A DNA stretch of 64,000 bases from positions 6,174,905 through 6,238,904 of the forward strand of contig NZ_CP036291.1 in assembly GCF_007750855.1 (NCBI RefSeq), given 5' to 3'. A model generated the notes under the pieces. That model saw nothing but the letters and a program-made list of their open reading frames with translations. It was not told the DNA's origin and did not search any database. Source of the DNA: Pirellulimonas nuda (GTDB lineage Bacteria > Planctomycetota > Planctomycetia > Pirellulales > Lacipirellulaceae). Within the stretch, counting starts at the first letter, position 1. Every line of letters starts with the position of its first letter. Position numbers and translations under genes: made by a program. Shown here piece by piece: positions 1 through 10,475 of the stretch.

Positions 1-1868
1 CCGATGGAAGGGGCTACGAGAACGGGGATGAGAAAGACGCGAGCGGTATCGATTTCTCGCTCGCCCTATCTTCAGTTCCACTGGACGGACCGCCGATCGA
101 CACCTTCTCCGTGCAGTCGGGCAGCCTGTTGGCAGCGACGACCTGGGACAACGGCCTCGCTCCGGTTGGCGTCGCTCCGAACCCGAACTACACCCACCAC
201 GTCGTGAACGGGCACACGGTGACCGCCGACGGCTCGCAAACCTACAACGGTGCACAACTAAACGTAGACGATGGCGCCTTGAACTACACCGCTAGCTCCG
301 TCCACCTTTCCTCCGTCACTGTGGCGGCCGGAGCTACCGTCACCGAAACCACCAACGGTGAATTCTTTCTCGGCGACATCAGCACCCAGCCGCTCGGTCG
401 GATGGAGCTCAACGGCCACCTGACCATTACCGCCGAAAGTGGGGACGCGGCAATCGACATGACCATGGCCGGAAGCGGCACAGCGGAGGTGAACTTGGAC
501 ACCGGCGGCACGCTCTTTCTTACCGACATGAGCGAGTTCGGCGGCCTGCTCCAGTTCAACGGCGTGGGGAACGAGGTGCTCTACGAGGGCCCCGCCGGGG
601 GGGGCATGACCGTCGAAATGAACTCGACCGGAGACAATCGATTTGCGATGAGCCTGGCAAACAACGGCGCCATGAATCAGATCATCGTCAACGAGTCGGG
701 AGAGATTGATCACCGATCGACAGGCGTCCGGCTGATGAACGTCGGGCAAATCACCGCGAACGCCAACGTCACGGTCGATCTGACGACGACGTTTGATGGC
801 GATGAACGGCGGCTGTTTGCGCCGGACGGGCTGGGAGGATCGAGCAACATCACTGTCAACGGGACGGCGTCGAATCCAACGGATGGCGGCGAGGTGTCGT
901 TGAATAGATTCGAGAACGACAACACGACGCCAGAAGGCAACAACGTTACGCACCTGCCGACCGACGGATTCACTGGCCAACTCATTGCAAACAACTTCGT
1001 CGACATCGAGATTCGGCGGCAACTCTCGGGTGGAGCAATTGTCGTGAACCAGAACGCCTTCTTGGAGGTTGGTCACAACGAGGTAGAAGATTTTCTCACC
1101 ACACGAGTCGGCGAAATCACGGTCAATAGCGGGGGCACGCTGGAAGTTGGCTTCGAGGATCTCAACGGCGGCGTAGTGGCGCACGTGCCGTATGATGTCC
1201 GGCTGACCACACGGCGGGGGCAATCGGGCGATCTTACCCTTCAAGCGGGCTCGACGACCGTCATGCAGATATCCGGCGTCGGCGCCGGCCAGTTCGATAC
1301 CATCACTGCGGAAGGAACCGTCACCCTCGGCGGCGAACTCAAGGTGCTCATTGATCCTGCACTGGCCGCCGGGACCACGCATGCCACCCAGGGCACTTAT
1401 GTGCCGACAGACGGCGACACGTTCGTGATTATCTCCGGCGGCGCCGAAACGCTGGCGGCCGACTACGACGGGAACGGCACGGTTGGCCAAGAGGACTACG
1501 CCTTGTGGGCAGAAACGTTTGGCAACGACGACTTCGACGTAACGGCCGATGGAAACCTGGACGGTGTTATCGACGCGGCAGACTACACGTCGTGGCGGGA
1601 CAGCCTTGGCGCCTCCGGCAGCGTGACAGGATCGATCATGGGCGATTTCAGCTCGATGGTGATCGACGATCCCACGAATCTGTTGGCCGGCTTCAGCGTC
1701 ACCCGGATGGTCACGCCGGGTCTGGGCGGCAACGTGACCTTGACGATCAACGCGATCCCGCTGGCGGCGGGGTCGAGTCAGGTCCCAGAGCCGTCTTCGA
1801 TTCTGCTGTGCGGCATCGTCGGTGTGGCTGCAAGCCGCCTGGCCGGTCGTCGGCGGCGGCGTACGTAG
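1..1868 (+). CDS. Exported repeat protein with dockerin-like region and PEP-CTERM anchor (5' end cut)
   Basis: The frame is open to the left edge, so the true start lies outside the window; the GTG at 111 is just an in-frame internal codon. About 620 residues are visible. The first 30 or so contain DFSLALSSVP, almost the same as the C-terminal part of the PEP-CTERM protein encoded at 3543-4241. The middle 400 residues are rich in G, N, T and V with short strands such as ITVNSGGTLEVGF, as in beta-helical, autotransporter-like passenger repeats. Near nt 1455-1610 there are two Asp-rich loops (DYDGNGTVGQEDYALW, DGVIDAADYTSWRD) typical of planctomycete dockerin type I-like regions. The protein ends with VPEPSS, a hydrophobic stretch and an Arg cluster: a PEP-CTERM sorting signal for cell-envelope anchoring. 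Function beyond export and surface display is unknown. Confidence 0.8.
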   Translation, partial: DGRGYENGDEKDASGIDFSLALSSVPLDGPPIDTFSVQSGSLLAATTWDNGLAPVGVAPNPNYTHHVVNGHTVTADGSQTYNGAQLNVDDGALNYTASSVHLSSVTVAAGATVTETTNGEFFLGDISTQPLGRMELNGHLTITAESGDAAIDMTMAGSGTAEVNLDTGGTLFLTDMSEFGGLLQFNGVGNEVLYEGPAGGGMTVEMNSTGDNRFAMSLANNGAMNQIIVNESGEIDHRSTGVRLMNVGQITANANVTVDLTTTFDGDERRLFAPDGLGGSSNITVNGTASNPTDGGEVSLNRFENDNTTPEGNNVTHLPTDGFTGQLIANNFVDIEIRRQLSGGAIVVNQNAFLEVGHNEVEDFLTTRVGEITVNSGGTLEVGFEDLNGGVVAHVPYDVRLTTRRGQSGDLTLQAGSTTVMQISGVGAGQFDTITAEGTVTLGGELKVLIDPALAAGTTHATQGTYVPTDGDTFVIISGGAETLAADYDGNGTVGQEDYALWAETFGNDDFDVTADGNLDGVIDAADYTSWRDSLGASGSVTGSIMGDFSSMVIDDPTNLLAGFSVTRMVTPGLGGNVTLTINAIPLAAGSSQVPEPSSILLCGIVGVAASRLAGRRRRRT

Positions 1869-1970
1869 GTTTAACGGGAGTGACGCGCGATCGGCTGCGT
1901 CGCGCGGGTTGACCTGCAGCTCTCCATTCACGCGACTTGTCTGGCTTCAAGCCATGGAAACACCAAGAAC

Positions 1971-1976
1971 GGAGGT
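1971..1976 (+). promoter_or_regulatory. Shine-Dalgarno GGAGGT that favours a TTG start at 1981
   Basis: GGAGGT lies 4-5 bases before an in-frame TTG at 1981. The only upstream ATG that competes (1954) has no purine-rich sequence before it. This suggests the pilin-like gene starts at TTG. Confidence 0.5.
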
Positions 1977-1980
1977 CCAG

Positions 1981-3018
1981 TTGATCCCTTCTGCCCATCG
2001 TCAATTGCACGAGCGTCCCCATCGATTGACTCGGGGCTTCACGCTCGTCGAGCTGCTGGTCGTAATAGCGATCATTGGCATCTTGGTCGCTCTGTTGCTG
2101 CCGGCGGTACAGGCCGCCCGCGAAGCAGCCCGGAGGAGCAGTTGTATCAACAATCTGCGTCAAGTGGGGCTAGCGAGCCTCAACTATGAGGGCGCTCGGG
2201 GTCACTTCCCCCCCGCGGTGGACTGGCTGAACCCCAACCGCACTCCGCCGATGCGGCGTGATCATAGCTGGATCGTGTTCATCCTTCCCTACATGGAAGA
2301 GCAGGCCCTGTACGACAGCATCGATGACACCGTGGAATGGTACGACCCCAAGAACGAGGCGCCCGCGACCACCCCGCTGCCGGGGATGCGCTGCCCTTCA
2401 CGGAGCGAGTTGGATCCCGTTTCGCTGTACGGCCCTGGAAACAACGCCTCGGAAGGGTTCGGTGAACGAGAGACCTCCGACCTGAACACCCACTACCTGG
2501 CCGTCCTTGGCGCCAATACCCAGTTGTCTGCTGGCATCCCGTTCTTCTGCTCAGACAACACGTCGCCCTACACGATGGAAGCCAAACTGACCGGCACGTC
2601 GCGCGTGACCAAGTTGGAATGCATCGAGGGAACGGGCGGACCGATCGCGAATAGCGGGGTAATGTTCCGATTCAGCAAGACCAAGATGAGTCAAGTCGTG
2701 GACGGCACGACTTCCACCTTTCTGGCCGGCGAGGCGGCGTTCGGCGAAGCAGAGTTTCAACGCACGCGCCCCTGGATCGCCGGCGCCGTCGATAAGTCCA
2801 TGTACGGGGCCAAGAACCTTGCCTACGCCGTCAACAGCGGCGCCCGGCCGGGGCCGGCACGTAACGACATGGGATTTGGCTCAGAGCATCCGGGGGGGTG
2901 CCACTTTACGATGACCGACGGTTCCACCAGCTTCTTCAACGAGAACATCGAGTTGATCGTGCTGTTCAACTTGGCTGCTCGGAACGATGGCAACCTCATC
3001 GATTCTAGCCAACGATGA
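1981..3018 (+). CDS. DUF1559 type IV pilin-like (prepilin N-terminus) protein
   Basis: About 345 residues. Near the N-terminus is RGFTLVELLVVIAIIGILVA, a class III prepilin (GFTLVE) signal: cleavage expected between G and F, with E at mature position 5 and a hydrophobic helix behind it. It is followed by LLPAVQAAREAARRSSC, the hallmark of the DUF1559 (SBP_bac_10) family that is greatly expanded in planctomycetes. The C-terminal part has GCHFTMTDGSTSFFNENI, a version of the conserved HPGG..F..DGS motif of the family. Probably a pseudopilin-like envelope protein; the exact role is unknown. The start is taken as TTG 1981 because of its Shine-Dalgarno sequence; ATG 1954 would add nine residues. 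A lipoprotein gene follows 19 bases downstream, a common pairing in this phylum. Confidence 0.88.
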   Translation: MIPSAHRQLHERPHRLTRGFTLVELLVVIAIIGILVALLLPAVQAAREAARRSSCINNLRQVGLASLNYEGARGHFPPAVDWLNPNRTPPMRRDHSWIVFILPYMEEQALYDSIDDTVEWYDPKNEAPATTPLPGMRCPSRSELDPVSLYGPGNNASEGFGERETSDLNTHYLAVLGANTQLSAGIPFFCSDNTSPYTMEAKLTGTSRVTKLECIEGTGGPIANSGVMFRFSKTKMSQVVDGTTSTFLAGEAAFGEAEFQRTRPWIAGAVDKSMYGAKNLAYAVNSGARPGPARNDMGFGSEHPGGCHFTMTDGSTSFFNENIELIVLFNLAARNDGNLIDSSQR

Positions 3019-3037
3019 CACAGGAATAGTGCTTGAG

Positions 3038-3472
3038 ATGAAGATTCGCGATAGACCCTTTGGCGGATGTCTAATTGTCGCTGTGTTGGCGTCGCTGCCG
3101 GTTGGATGTGGCAGTTCATCCCATGAGTTGGACACGGCCCCCGTAAGCGGTCACGTGACGCTTGATGGCAAGCCCCTTCCGCAGGGGATCGTCTACGTCA
3201 TCCCGTCGAAGGGGCGGATGGCCAAAGGCTTGATTCAAGCGGACGGATCGTTTGAGTTGAGCACCTACGGTGACGGAGACGGGGCGCAGCTCGGCACGCA
3301 CCCAGTGACTGTCGCAGCGTTGTCTGCGGACGAATTGGACGCGTCGCAGAAGAAGCTGAGGGTCCCTGTACCTAAGCGCTACACACAGGCTCGCAGCTCG
3401 GGCCTGAGCGTCGACGTGCAGGCCGGCGGAAACAATTCCATGGAGCTGGAATTGAGCAGCAAGGAAGAGTAG
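3038..3472 (+). CDS. Small lipoprotein, carboxypeptidase-regulatory-like fold
   Basis: 144 residues from ATG 3038. The N-terminus has a basic start, a hydrophobic run and LPVGCGSS, a lipobox-type signal (acylated Cys followed by GSS). The mature part begins with VSGHVTLDGKPLPQGIVYVIP, which fits the one-domain transthyretin-like/carboxypeptidase regulatory fold seen in many planctomycete lipoproteins that follow DUF1559 genes. It lies directly after the DUF1559 gene, so the two may be cotranscribed. No catalytic motif. Function unknown; it may be a structural partner of the pilin-like protein at the cell surface (inference from gene order). Confidence 0.75.
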   Translation: MKIRDRPFGGCLIVAVLASLPVGCGSSSHELDTAPVSGHVTLDGKPLPQGIVYVIPSKGRMAKGLIQADGSFELSTYGDGDGAQLGTHPVTVAALSADELDASQKKLRVPVPKRYTQARSSGLSVDVQAGGNNSMELELSSKEE

Positions 3473-3542
3473 TGGGGTGCGGAGGTGTCGGAGCCGGGCG
3501 TTGAGATGATTTTCTTGTTTGTTCTTTTCTGGAGTAGTTCTA

Positions 3543-4241
3543 ATGATGCGACAACTTGAATCTGCGTGGACCCGCTCTATCCCGAGCGTGCTCTTAGTCA
3601 CGGCCGCAACCGCCGCCAACGCGGCGTCCATCACGGTGCAATCGGTCGACATGGGGGGAAACTTTCCAGCGGGCGCCGAGATTGTTGCGGCAACACCAGC
3701 CGAATCGTCGTTCGGAGACGACGCGGATGCGTCGCTCGCCCAGAGTTTTACGGTGGTCGACCCTCTTTCGCTGCGCCGCATCTTTCTCATGTACCAGAAC
3801 GACGATCGAGCGCCGGGCGACAAAGCCCTGACGATGACGATCTCTAGAGTCGCCGACGTGGACGCGGCAACCCACGACGATCCTCCGTTGCCGGCCGATG
3901 TCCTGCTCACCGACTCCGTAACCTTCCCCTACGTGGACGGCGTCGACACGATCGCCGCGATCACGCTGGATGCTCCGCTTGACTTAGCTGCCGGCGGTTA
4001 CCTGCTGCGATTCTCGGGAACGACCAACCCCGGCTGGGAATGGTTCCGCACTACGGCAGGGTCCGGGGGCAGCGTCTATGCTGGAGGCAAAGGGTATGAA
4101 GACGGCGTCGAAAAGGATCAAGGCGGCAGGGATTTTTCTCTTGCATTGTCCTCAGTGCCAGAACCTTCGAGTGTTGCCATGATTCTCTCGGCGGCGTTTG
4201 GTTTATTGCTCGCCCCCCAACGGCTCCGCCGTCTGGTCTAA
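3543..4241 (+). CDS. PEP-CTERM protein with N-terminal signal peptide
   Basis: 232 residues from ATG 3543, with GGAG eight bases upstream (3531-3534). Signal peptide (SVLLVTAATAANAAS), an all-beta central part of unknown family, then VPEPSSVAMILSAAFGLLL and a basic tail: a PEP-CTERM anchor. The region just before the anchor (GYEDGVEKDQGGRDFSLALSS) closely matches the start of the truncated protein at 1-1868, so the two genes share a domain. It lies downstream of the DUF1559 and lipoprotein genes and convergent with acr3. Likely an exported, envelope-anchored protein; function unknown. Confidence 0.75.
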   Translation: MMRQLESAWTRSIPSVLLVTAATAANAASITVQSVDMGGNFPAGAEIVAATPAESSFGDDADASLAQSFTVVDPLSLRRIFLMYQNDDRAPGDKALTMTISRVADVDAATHDDPPLPADVLLTDSVTFPYVDGVDTIAAITLDAPLDLAAGGYLLRFSGTTNPGWEWFRTTAGSGGSVYAGGKGYEDGVEKDQGGRDFSLALSSVPEPSSVAMILSAAFGLLLAPQRLRRLV

Positions 4242-4311
4242 CGCGTTGTAGAAGATCTCTACGGCGAGTTCGCTTCACGGAGCGACAAACAGGGCAACCG
4301 CGCCGCGGCGC

Positions 4312-5406
4312 CTAAGCGGATGCCCGCGGAGTGGACTCGCCGTAGATGCGGCGCCGTAACCAGAACGCAACGCTCACCAGGGCGATCATCACCGGCACCT
4401 CGACCAGCGGTCCGATGACCGCCGCAAACGCGGCCCCGGAATGGATTCCGAACACCGCAACCGCCACGGCGATCGCAAGCTCAAAGTTGTTGCTGGCCGC
4501 GGTGAACGCGAGCGTAGTGGTCGTAGGGTACGGGGCGCCGATCTGCCGCCCCATGAAGAAGCTCACCAGGAACATCACAACGAAGTAGACCAACAGGGGA
4601 ATGGCGATCAGGAGAACGTCGCCGGGGATCCGCACGATCTGATCCCCCTTGAGGCTGAACATTACGAAGATAGTGAACAGCAGCGCCACGAGCGTTAGCG
4701 GGCTGAGGCGCGGGATGAAGGTCTGCTCGTACCAAGTGCGGCCCAGGGCCTTGAGCAGCACGAGCCTTGTCAACATCCCGGCGAGGAACGGGACCCCGAG
4801 ATAGATCGAGACGCTCTGGGCAATCTGGCCCATCGTCACCTCGACCACGCTCCCCTCAAGCCCCAGCCGCGGCGGCAGCCACGTGATGAAGAACCACGCG
4901 TAGACGCTGTAGAACAGGACCTGAAAAACGCTGTTGAAGGCGACCAGCCCCGCGGCGTACTGGGCGTCTCCCTTGGCCAGGTCGTTCCAGACAATGACCA
5001 TCGCGATGCATCGCGCAAGCCCGATTAGTATCAGGCCCGTCATGTACTCGGGGTAGTCGTGCAGAAATAGGGCCGCTAAGCCGAACATCAGCACCGGCCC
5101 GATCACCCAGTCCTGCACGAGTGACAACCCCAGCACCTTCCAGTCACGGAAGACGTCTCCCAACTCTTCGTACCGCACCTTCGCTAGCGGTGGGTACATC
5201 ATCAGTATCAGCCCGATGGCGATCGGCACGTTCGTCGTCCCAACCTGAAACTGGTTGATGAAGGCCTCTACGCCAGGCATCAAACACCCGATGGCGACTC
5301 CCGCCGCCATCGCGAGAAAGATCCACAAGGTCAGGAAGCGGTCCAAGAAGCCGAGGCGACCGTTCGGGCAAACGGTTTCGGGACAGGCGTTCGCGTCTTT
5401 CGTCAT
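4312..5406 (-). CDS. acr3: Arsenite efflux transporter, ACR3 family
   Basis: 364 residues, usual length for ACR3 permeases, with about ten membrane segments. The conserved [14 protein letters not shown] segment (with the essential Cys of this family), [17 protein letters not shown] near the N-terminus and [18 protein letters not shown] near the C-terminus identify ACR3 (BASS superfamily) rather than ArsB proper. It exports arsenite, and in some members antimonite, using the proton gradient. Two extra Cys residues lie in the N-terminal tail (ACPETVCP). It stands alone: no ArsR regulator or ArsC reductase is visible in the window, so regulation is not apparent. It is transcribed towards the PEP-CTERM gene. 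Confidence 0.93.
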   Translation of the reverse strand: MTKDANACPETVCPNGRLGFLDRFLTLWIFLAMAAGVAIGCLMPGVEAFINQFQVGTTNVPIAIGLILMMYPPLAKVRYEELGDVFRDWKVLGLSLVQDWVIGPVLMFGLAALFLHDYPEYMTGLILIGLARCIAMVIVWNDLAKGDAQYAAGLVAFNSVFQVLFYSVYAWFFITWLPPRLGLEGSVVEVTMGQIAQSVSIYLGVPFLAGMLTRLVLLKALGRTWYEQTFIPRLSPLTLVALLFTIFVMFSLKGDQIVRIPGDVLLIAIPLLVYFVVMFLVSFFMGRQIGAPYPTTTTLAFTAASNNFELAIAVAVAVFGIHSGAAFAAVIGPLVEVPVMIALVSVAFWLRRRIYGESTPRASA

Positions 5407-6095
5407 GGTCGACTCCAGTCAACTCTTCCGGAAGCGTATCGAGGGCTGCCCTCTTACTCTTCCACCCGGCTGGGAATGGCGGCCGCCTCAAAGCGAATCT
5501 CGATCCATCACACCCGGACCGTGTCACTGCCTTACTTCGTCATGTAACGAAATGTAGGCGGCCGACTGAGACGCGTCAACACCGCATTGCCCGGAGCGAG
5601 CTTGGACGCCCCCCGAGAAGTGGATGATGGACCGACGCTTGTCATCGGCGGGCATGCGGTCCGTTCTAGTACTCCGCTCGCGGGGCATGGGTCTCACACG
5701 ACGCCTAAGGACCCATCGCACTTCCGCGGCGCACGCCGCCTGCACCTACGACTCTCTGCTCGTCAACGCTCGGCGGAATGGTCCACTAGGGAAATCCTTG
5801 GCTGGGAGGCGGCCACGTGTTGAAGATCGCGGCGCTGCCGCCGCCGGGGCGTCACTGGTTCGGGAGGCCTTCCTACTCGAAGGCAGCCGCAACCAGCAAA
5901 CTCAACCGCGACCGCTTGAAGGACGAACGCGCCCTCAGCCTGTTCAAGCCACACGACGAGGGCTCTAATGGACCGGGGTTCTTCGACGCGTTCCTATGCT
6001 ACGCCGGAGCCCTCGGCTTCGAAACCGCTGCTCGGCGCGGTCGGTGTAATGACGGCGTTGGAGCGCTGCAAATCCCTACGCGGCGTGCGACACAA
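5407..6095 (+). other. Intergenic stretch without recognisable gene
   Basis: About 690 bases between the divergent acr3 and tdh. Short open frames exist on both strands but show no family resemblance and no good ribosome site. The tdh frame is open upstream to 5817, but those 93 codons do not resemble the family. The stretch presumably holds the two divergent promoters. Confidence 0.5.
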
Positions 6096-7124
6096 GTGAA
6101 AGCCCTAGTCAAGCAATCAGCGGAGCCCGGCCTGTGGCTGGCCGACGCGCCCGAACCGACAATCGGCATCAACGACGTGCTGATCAAGGTCCACAAGACC
6201 GGCATCTGCGGCACCGACGTGCACATCTACAACTGGGACGCGTGGGCTAAGCGCACCATCCCGGTCCCGATGGTCGTGGGGCACGAGTTTGTTGGGCGGG
6301 TGGCGGAGGTTGGCTCGAACGTCATCGATTTCCGTCCAGGGGACCTAGTGAGCGGAGAGGGGCACGTCGTCTGCGGCCGCTGCCGCAACTGCATGGCCGG
6401 GCGAAGGCACCTGTGCAAAGACACCCAAGGGGTCGGCGTCAACCGGCCCGGTGCGTTCGCCGAGTACGTATCGCTGCCGATGACCAACGTCTGGCGCCAC
6501 CACGCGGGGGTCGATACGGACGTGGCGGCGATCTTCGACCCGCTTGGGAACGCCGTCCACACGGCGTTGTCGTTCCCGACGCTCGGCGAAGACGTCCTGG
6601 TGACCGGCGCCGGCCCGATCGGCCTCATGGCCGCCGCGGTGGCGCGCCACGCGGGGGCGAGACACGTGGTGATCACCGACGTCAATCCGCACCGGCTCGA
6701 GCTTGCGCAGCGGCTCGGCGTGACCCGCGCGGTTGACGTCCGCAAGACCAGGCTCGAGGACGTGCAGCGGGAGCTCGGCATGCAGGAGGGCTTCGATATC
6801 GGGCTGGAAATGTCCGGCAGCCCCGCGGCCTTCCGCGACATGCTCGGCAACATGTGCCACGGCGGTAAGATCGCGATGCTCGGGATCCCAACCGAGGAAC
6901 TGGCCATCGACTGGAACCTGGTCGTGTTCAACATGCTCACGATCAAAGGGGTCTACGGCCGCGAGATGTACGAGACCTGGTACAAAATGACCGTGATGGT
7001 CGAAAGCGGCCTCGACATCCTCCCGGTCATCACCCACCGCCTGCCCTACACCGAGTACGAGGCGGGCTTCGCGGCCATGCGGTCGGGCGCGTCAGGCAAG
7101 GTAGTTTTGGACTGGACCGCCTAA
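6096..7124 (+). CDS. tdh: L-threonine 3-dehydrogenase
   Basis: 342 residues from GTG 6096, matching the E. coli Tdh length of 341 and aligning from the first residue ([14 protein letters not shown]). It oxidises L-threonine to 2-amino-3-ketobutyrate with NAD+. Zinc-dependent medium-chain dehydrogenase: catalytic Cys38 in [17 protein letters not shown] next, structural zinc cluster [15 protein letters not shown], Rossmann [10 protein letters not shown], and the Tdh-specific MTEGF-like [13 protein letters not shown] and [15 protein letters not shown]. The start was chosen by homology to the family; the longer upstream frame has no support. kbl follows 13 bases later, so the two form the threonine-to-glycine operon. 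Confidence 0.96.
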   Translation: MKALVKQSAEPGLWLADAPEPTIGINDVLIKVHKTGICGTDVHIYNWDAWAKRTIPVPMVVGHEFVGRVAEVGSNVIDFRPGDLVSGEGHVVCGRCRNCMAGRRHLCKDTQGVGVNRPGAFAEYVSLPMTNVWRHHAGVDTDVAAIFDPLGNAVHTALSFPTLGEDVLVTGAGPIGLMAAAVARHAGARHVVITDVNPHRLELAQRLGVTRAVDVRKTRLEDVQRELGMQEGFDIGLEMSGSPAAFRDMLGNMCHGGKIAMLGIPTEELAIDWNLVVFNMLTIKGVYGREMYETWYKMTVMVESGLDILPVITHRLPYTEYEAGFAAMRSGASGKVVLDWTA

Positions 7125-7137
7125 GAGAGGGAGCAGG

Positions 7138-8322
7138 ATGACCACAATGATCGAGCGTGTCGCCGGCCAGTTGGCTGAGCTGCGGAGCGGCGGGCTTTTC
7201 AAACAGGAGCGGGATATCGCTTCGCCGCAGCGGCCGCACATCACGCTGCGCGACGGCCGCGAGGTGGTCAACCTTTGCGCAAACAACTACCTCGGCCTGG
7301 CGGACCACCCCGAGATCATCGCGGCGGCGCACGAAGCGCTCGACCGCTGGGGCTACGGCTTGGCGTCCGTTCGATTCATCTGCGGAACGCAGTCGTGCCA
7401 CAAGACGCTTGAGGAGGCGGTCAGTCGCTTTCTGGGCACCGAAGACACGATCCTCTACTCCTCTTGCTTCGACGCCAACGGCGGTCTGTTTGAGACGCTG
7501 CTCGGGCCGGAAGACGCGGTCATCAGCGACGAACTCAACCACGCCTCGATCATCGACGGGGTCCGGCTCTGCAAAGCAAAGCGTTTCCGCTACCGCACAC
7601 GCGACGCCGACGACCTGCGGGCAAAGCTCCAAGAAGCCGACGCGGCCGGCGCCCGCACCAAACTGATCACCACCGACGGCGTCTTCTCGATGGACGGGAG
7701 CGTCGCGCGGCTGGACGAGGTGTGCGACGTGGCCGACCAGTTCGGCGCCCTGGTTCACTTCGACGATTGCCACGCCACCGGCTTCTGGGGCCCAACCGGC
7801 CGCGGCACCCACGAGCATTGCGGCGTGATGGGCCGCGTCGACCTGACGACGGGCACGTTCGGCAAGGCGCTCGGGGGCGCCAGCGGCGGCTACACCAGCG
7901 GCCGCGCTGAGGTCATCGAGCTGCTGCGGCAGCGGTCGCGTCCCTACCTATTCAGCAACACCCTGGCGCCGCCGATCGTCGGCGGATCGCTCAAAGCGTT
8001 AGAGATCGCCGAAAGATCAGGGGAACTGCGCGACAGACTCATGGCGAACACCCGCCTGTTCCGTGCCGAGATCGAGCGGCGGGGCTTCGACGTGCTGCCA
8101 GGGGACCACCCGATCACGCCGGTAATGATCGGCGACGCGAAGCAGGCGGTCGCGTTGGCGGACGAATTGCTGCGGCGGGGCGTGTATGTGATCGGCTTCT
8201 GCTACCCGGTTGTCCCCCAAGGCAAGGCGCGGATCCGCGTGCAAGTATCGGCGGCCCATACCGAGGACGACCTGACGTTCGCCGCGGAGCAGTTCGCGGC
8301 CGCCCGTGACGCGCTGGTTTGA
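7138..8322 (+). CDS. kbl: 2-amino-3-ketobutyrate CoA ligase (glycine C-acetyltransferase)
   Basis: 394 residues. PLP-dependent fold type I enzyme of the alpha-oxoamine synthase family that splits 2-amino-3-ketobutyrate with CoA into glycine and acetyl-CoA. [12 protein letters not shown] at the N-terminus, [10 protein letters not shown] (PLP-contacting Asp and His) and [15 protein letters not shown] with the Schiff-base Lys at residue 243. A purine-rich ribosome site (GGGAGCAGG) precedes the ATG. It sits 13 bases after tdh and completes the pathway. Confidence 0.96.
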   Translation: MTTMIERVAGQLAELRSGGLFKQERDIASPQRPHITLRDGREVVNLCANNYLGLADHPEIIAAAHEALDRWGYGLASVRFICGTQSCHKTLEEAVSRFLGTEDTILYSSCFDANGGLFETLLGPEDAVISDELNHASIIDGVRLCKAKRFRYRTRDADDLRAKLQEADAAGARTKLITTDGVFSMDGSVARLDEVCDVADQFGALVHFDDCHATGFWGPTGRGTHEHCGVMGRVDLTTGTFGKALGGASGGYTSGRAEVIELLRQRSRPYLFSNTLAPPIVGGSLKALEIAERSGELRDRLMANTRLFRAEIERRGFDVLPGDHPITPVMIGDAKQAVALADELLRRGVYVIGFCYPVVPQGKARIRVQVSAAHTEDDLTFAAEQFAAARDALV

Positions 8323-8369
8323 TTGTTGCGGAGGACCCGGAAACCCCTCACACCCCCTCCGCGCGTCCC

Positions 8370-10475
8370 ATGATGGTCCGATCCGCCTGCGTTCTCGCAG
8401 TGACGCTGTTGGCCGCCGGTGCGGCCTCTGCCCAGCCGGCCAAGCCAAACATCGTCCACATCATGGTGGATGACGCGGCGCTGGGGGACTTCACTAGTTT
8501 CTGGGCCGACTCACCGGTGCACACGCCGAATCTCGACGCGCTCGCCCAGGAAGGGATGCGGTTCACTCAGGCCTACTGCGGGGCGGCGAACTGCGCCCCG
8601 AGCCGCAGCGCGTTGATGACCGGCAGCCACCTCGGGCACGCCTACATGCGCGTCAACTCCGGTAGCGTGGCGATCCGCGACGCCGACGTGACGATCGCCG
8701 AAGTGCTCCGCGCGGCCGGCTACGCGACCGGCGGCTACGGCAAGTGGGGGCTGGGGGCGCCCGGCTCTCCCGGGGCGCCGGAGCTGCAGGGCTTCGACGA
8801 GTTCGTCGGCTACTACGACCAGGTGCACGCCCACTCGCACTTCCCCGACCGTTTGTACGACACGGGACAGACCTTGCTGATCCCGCAGAATACGGGGTTC
8901 CACGAGCCCGAGACGGGGCTTGTTTCCGACGCGCGTGTCCACGCGCACAGCATTATTTTCGACCGCATGAAGGCCTTCGTGCAGAGCAACAGTGAATCGG
9001 AAACCCCGTGCTACGCCTGGGGCGCCTGGACGCCGCCGCACCGCAAGAGCACGCTCAACCAGTCGGCGGCGGGGCCGGGGGGCGTCTACGAGCCCTACGC
9101 CGACAACCCCGGTTGGGACGACTTCGACAAGATCCAAGCGGGCTTCGTCACCTAGATCGATCAGCAAGTCGGAGAGCTGAAGCAGACGCTGGCCGACCCC
9201 AACGGCGACGGCGACCTTTCTGACAGCGTGCTGGACAACACGCTGATCATCTTCACGAGCGACAACGGCGGCTGGCAGAGCAGCCACAACTGGGACCGCA
9301 ACATCGAGACCCGCACCGGTCAGACCGTCGATTTGCGAGGCGCCAAGGAGGGATACTACGAGGGGGGCCTGCGGACGCCGATGATCGCCTACTGGCCCGG
9401 AAGGATCGCCCCCGGCTCGGAGACCGAACTGCCCGTGGCGTTCTACGACTACATGCCGACGTTCGCCGCATTGGCGGGGATCGAATCGGCGTTGCCGCCC
9501 AGCGTCGACGGCGTCTCGTTCGCGCCGACGCTCACCGGCCAAGGGGTCCAGACGCAGCGCACCGGACTCTATTTCGAGGGCTACGCTTACAACCCCAACT
9601 CCGCGCCGACCCAGATCGCCCGGATCGGCGACTGGAAGATGATCCGCGACGGCGACGGGAGCGTGCAGCTTTTCGATTTAGCGACCGACCCGAGCGAGAC
9701 CACCAACCGCGCCGCCAACCCTGCCGCTGCGGGGGTGCGCGATCAGCTCTTGGGCTACATCACGGCCAACCACACGCCGATCCAAACCCACTTGTCGGTG
9801 CTCCCCCCAAATGTGGGAACCGGCAACGCCAATCGCGACGGGTTTATGCCCTTCGGCCTGCGACCCGCGGGACAGGCGCGGGAGTGGACGCTCGCCGAGT
9901 CGGGAGACGCCCGCAGCCTCGTGGGGATCGTGCGTGATGAAACGAACCAGACGATCGCAGTGCATCTAGACGACCTCCACATGGTCTACACCGTCGAGTT
10001 GACCCTCAAGGCCTCGGCCGCGTTGACGTCGGAGCTCTCCGTAGAGCTGGTCGGGGAAAGCGGGTTCACCTATTTTCACGGCGCCTTCGATCCCGAGTCG
10101 CTTGTGATCGGCTCGCCGACGACGGTTGAGGTAGCGCTCACCCAGGTCGGGCTTTCTCCCTCGACCGGCGAGCTGGCGAGCGACCTTGGCGGCGCCCTGG
10201 CTCTGGAGGTTTCACACGGCGGGGCTCAGAACACGCTCATCGCTCATTCCGTCGTTCTGCGAGGCGTCGCGCCGACGCTGACTGCGCCGCCACTCGTGGG
10301 CGAGCTGAACGACGATGGCCGCAACGACGAAGTCCATTTTGCGATCTTCAAGCAGGTGTGCGACGGACTCAACGGCGCAAACGCCTTTGCAGAGATTGCG
10401 ACGATCTTTCCGGCACCGTCACTGTCCGTCACGGTCATTAGTACTTTGCTGGATCTCGCGGAGGTGCACCGTTGA
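8370..10475 (+). pseudogene. Sulfatase gene interrupted by an in-frame amber codon
   Basis: One reading frame runs from ATG 8370 to TGA 10475 with a single TAG at 9153-9155. Before it: signal peptide (VLAVTLLAAGAASAQ), PNIVHIMVDDA metal-binding start and CAPSRSALMTG, with the Cys (residue 75) that FGE converts to formylglycine. After it: TLIIFTSDNGGW, GLRTPMIAYWPGRI and a normal S1-sulfatase end. The context VT*IDQQVGEL fits a CAG (Gln) to TAG change. The tail has a worn dockerin-like stretch (GELNDDGRNDEVHFAIFKQ) and FPAPSLSVTVIST with Asp and Glu in the expected membrane span, which looks like a decayed PEP-CTERM signal. Most likely a dying gene; a sequencing error at the TAG cannot be excluded. 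Confidence 0.85.

Noticed and set aside
258-1931. 557-codon open frame on the minus strand
   Set aside because: Antisense to the dockerin/PEP-CTERM gene; Arg/His-rich composition without motifs, as expected from GC-rich shadow frames.
5817-6095. 93-codon upstream extension of tdh
   Set aside because: Tdh homology starts exactly at GTG 6096; the extension has no similarity to the family.
8370-10475. TAG as pyrrolysine or other recoded codon in the sulfatase
   Set aside because: Several other genes here end at TAG (for example the Acr3, GTPase and PntAA genes), no pyl genes are seen, and the tail of this gene is also decayed.
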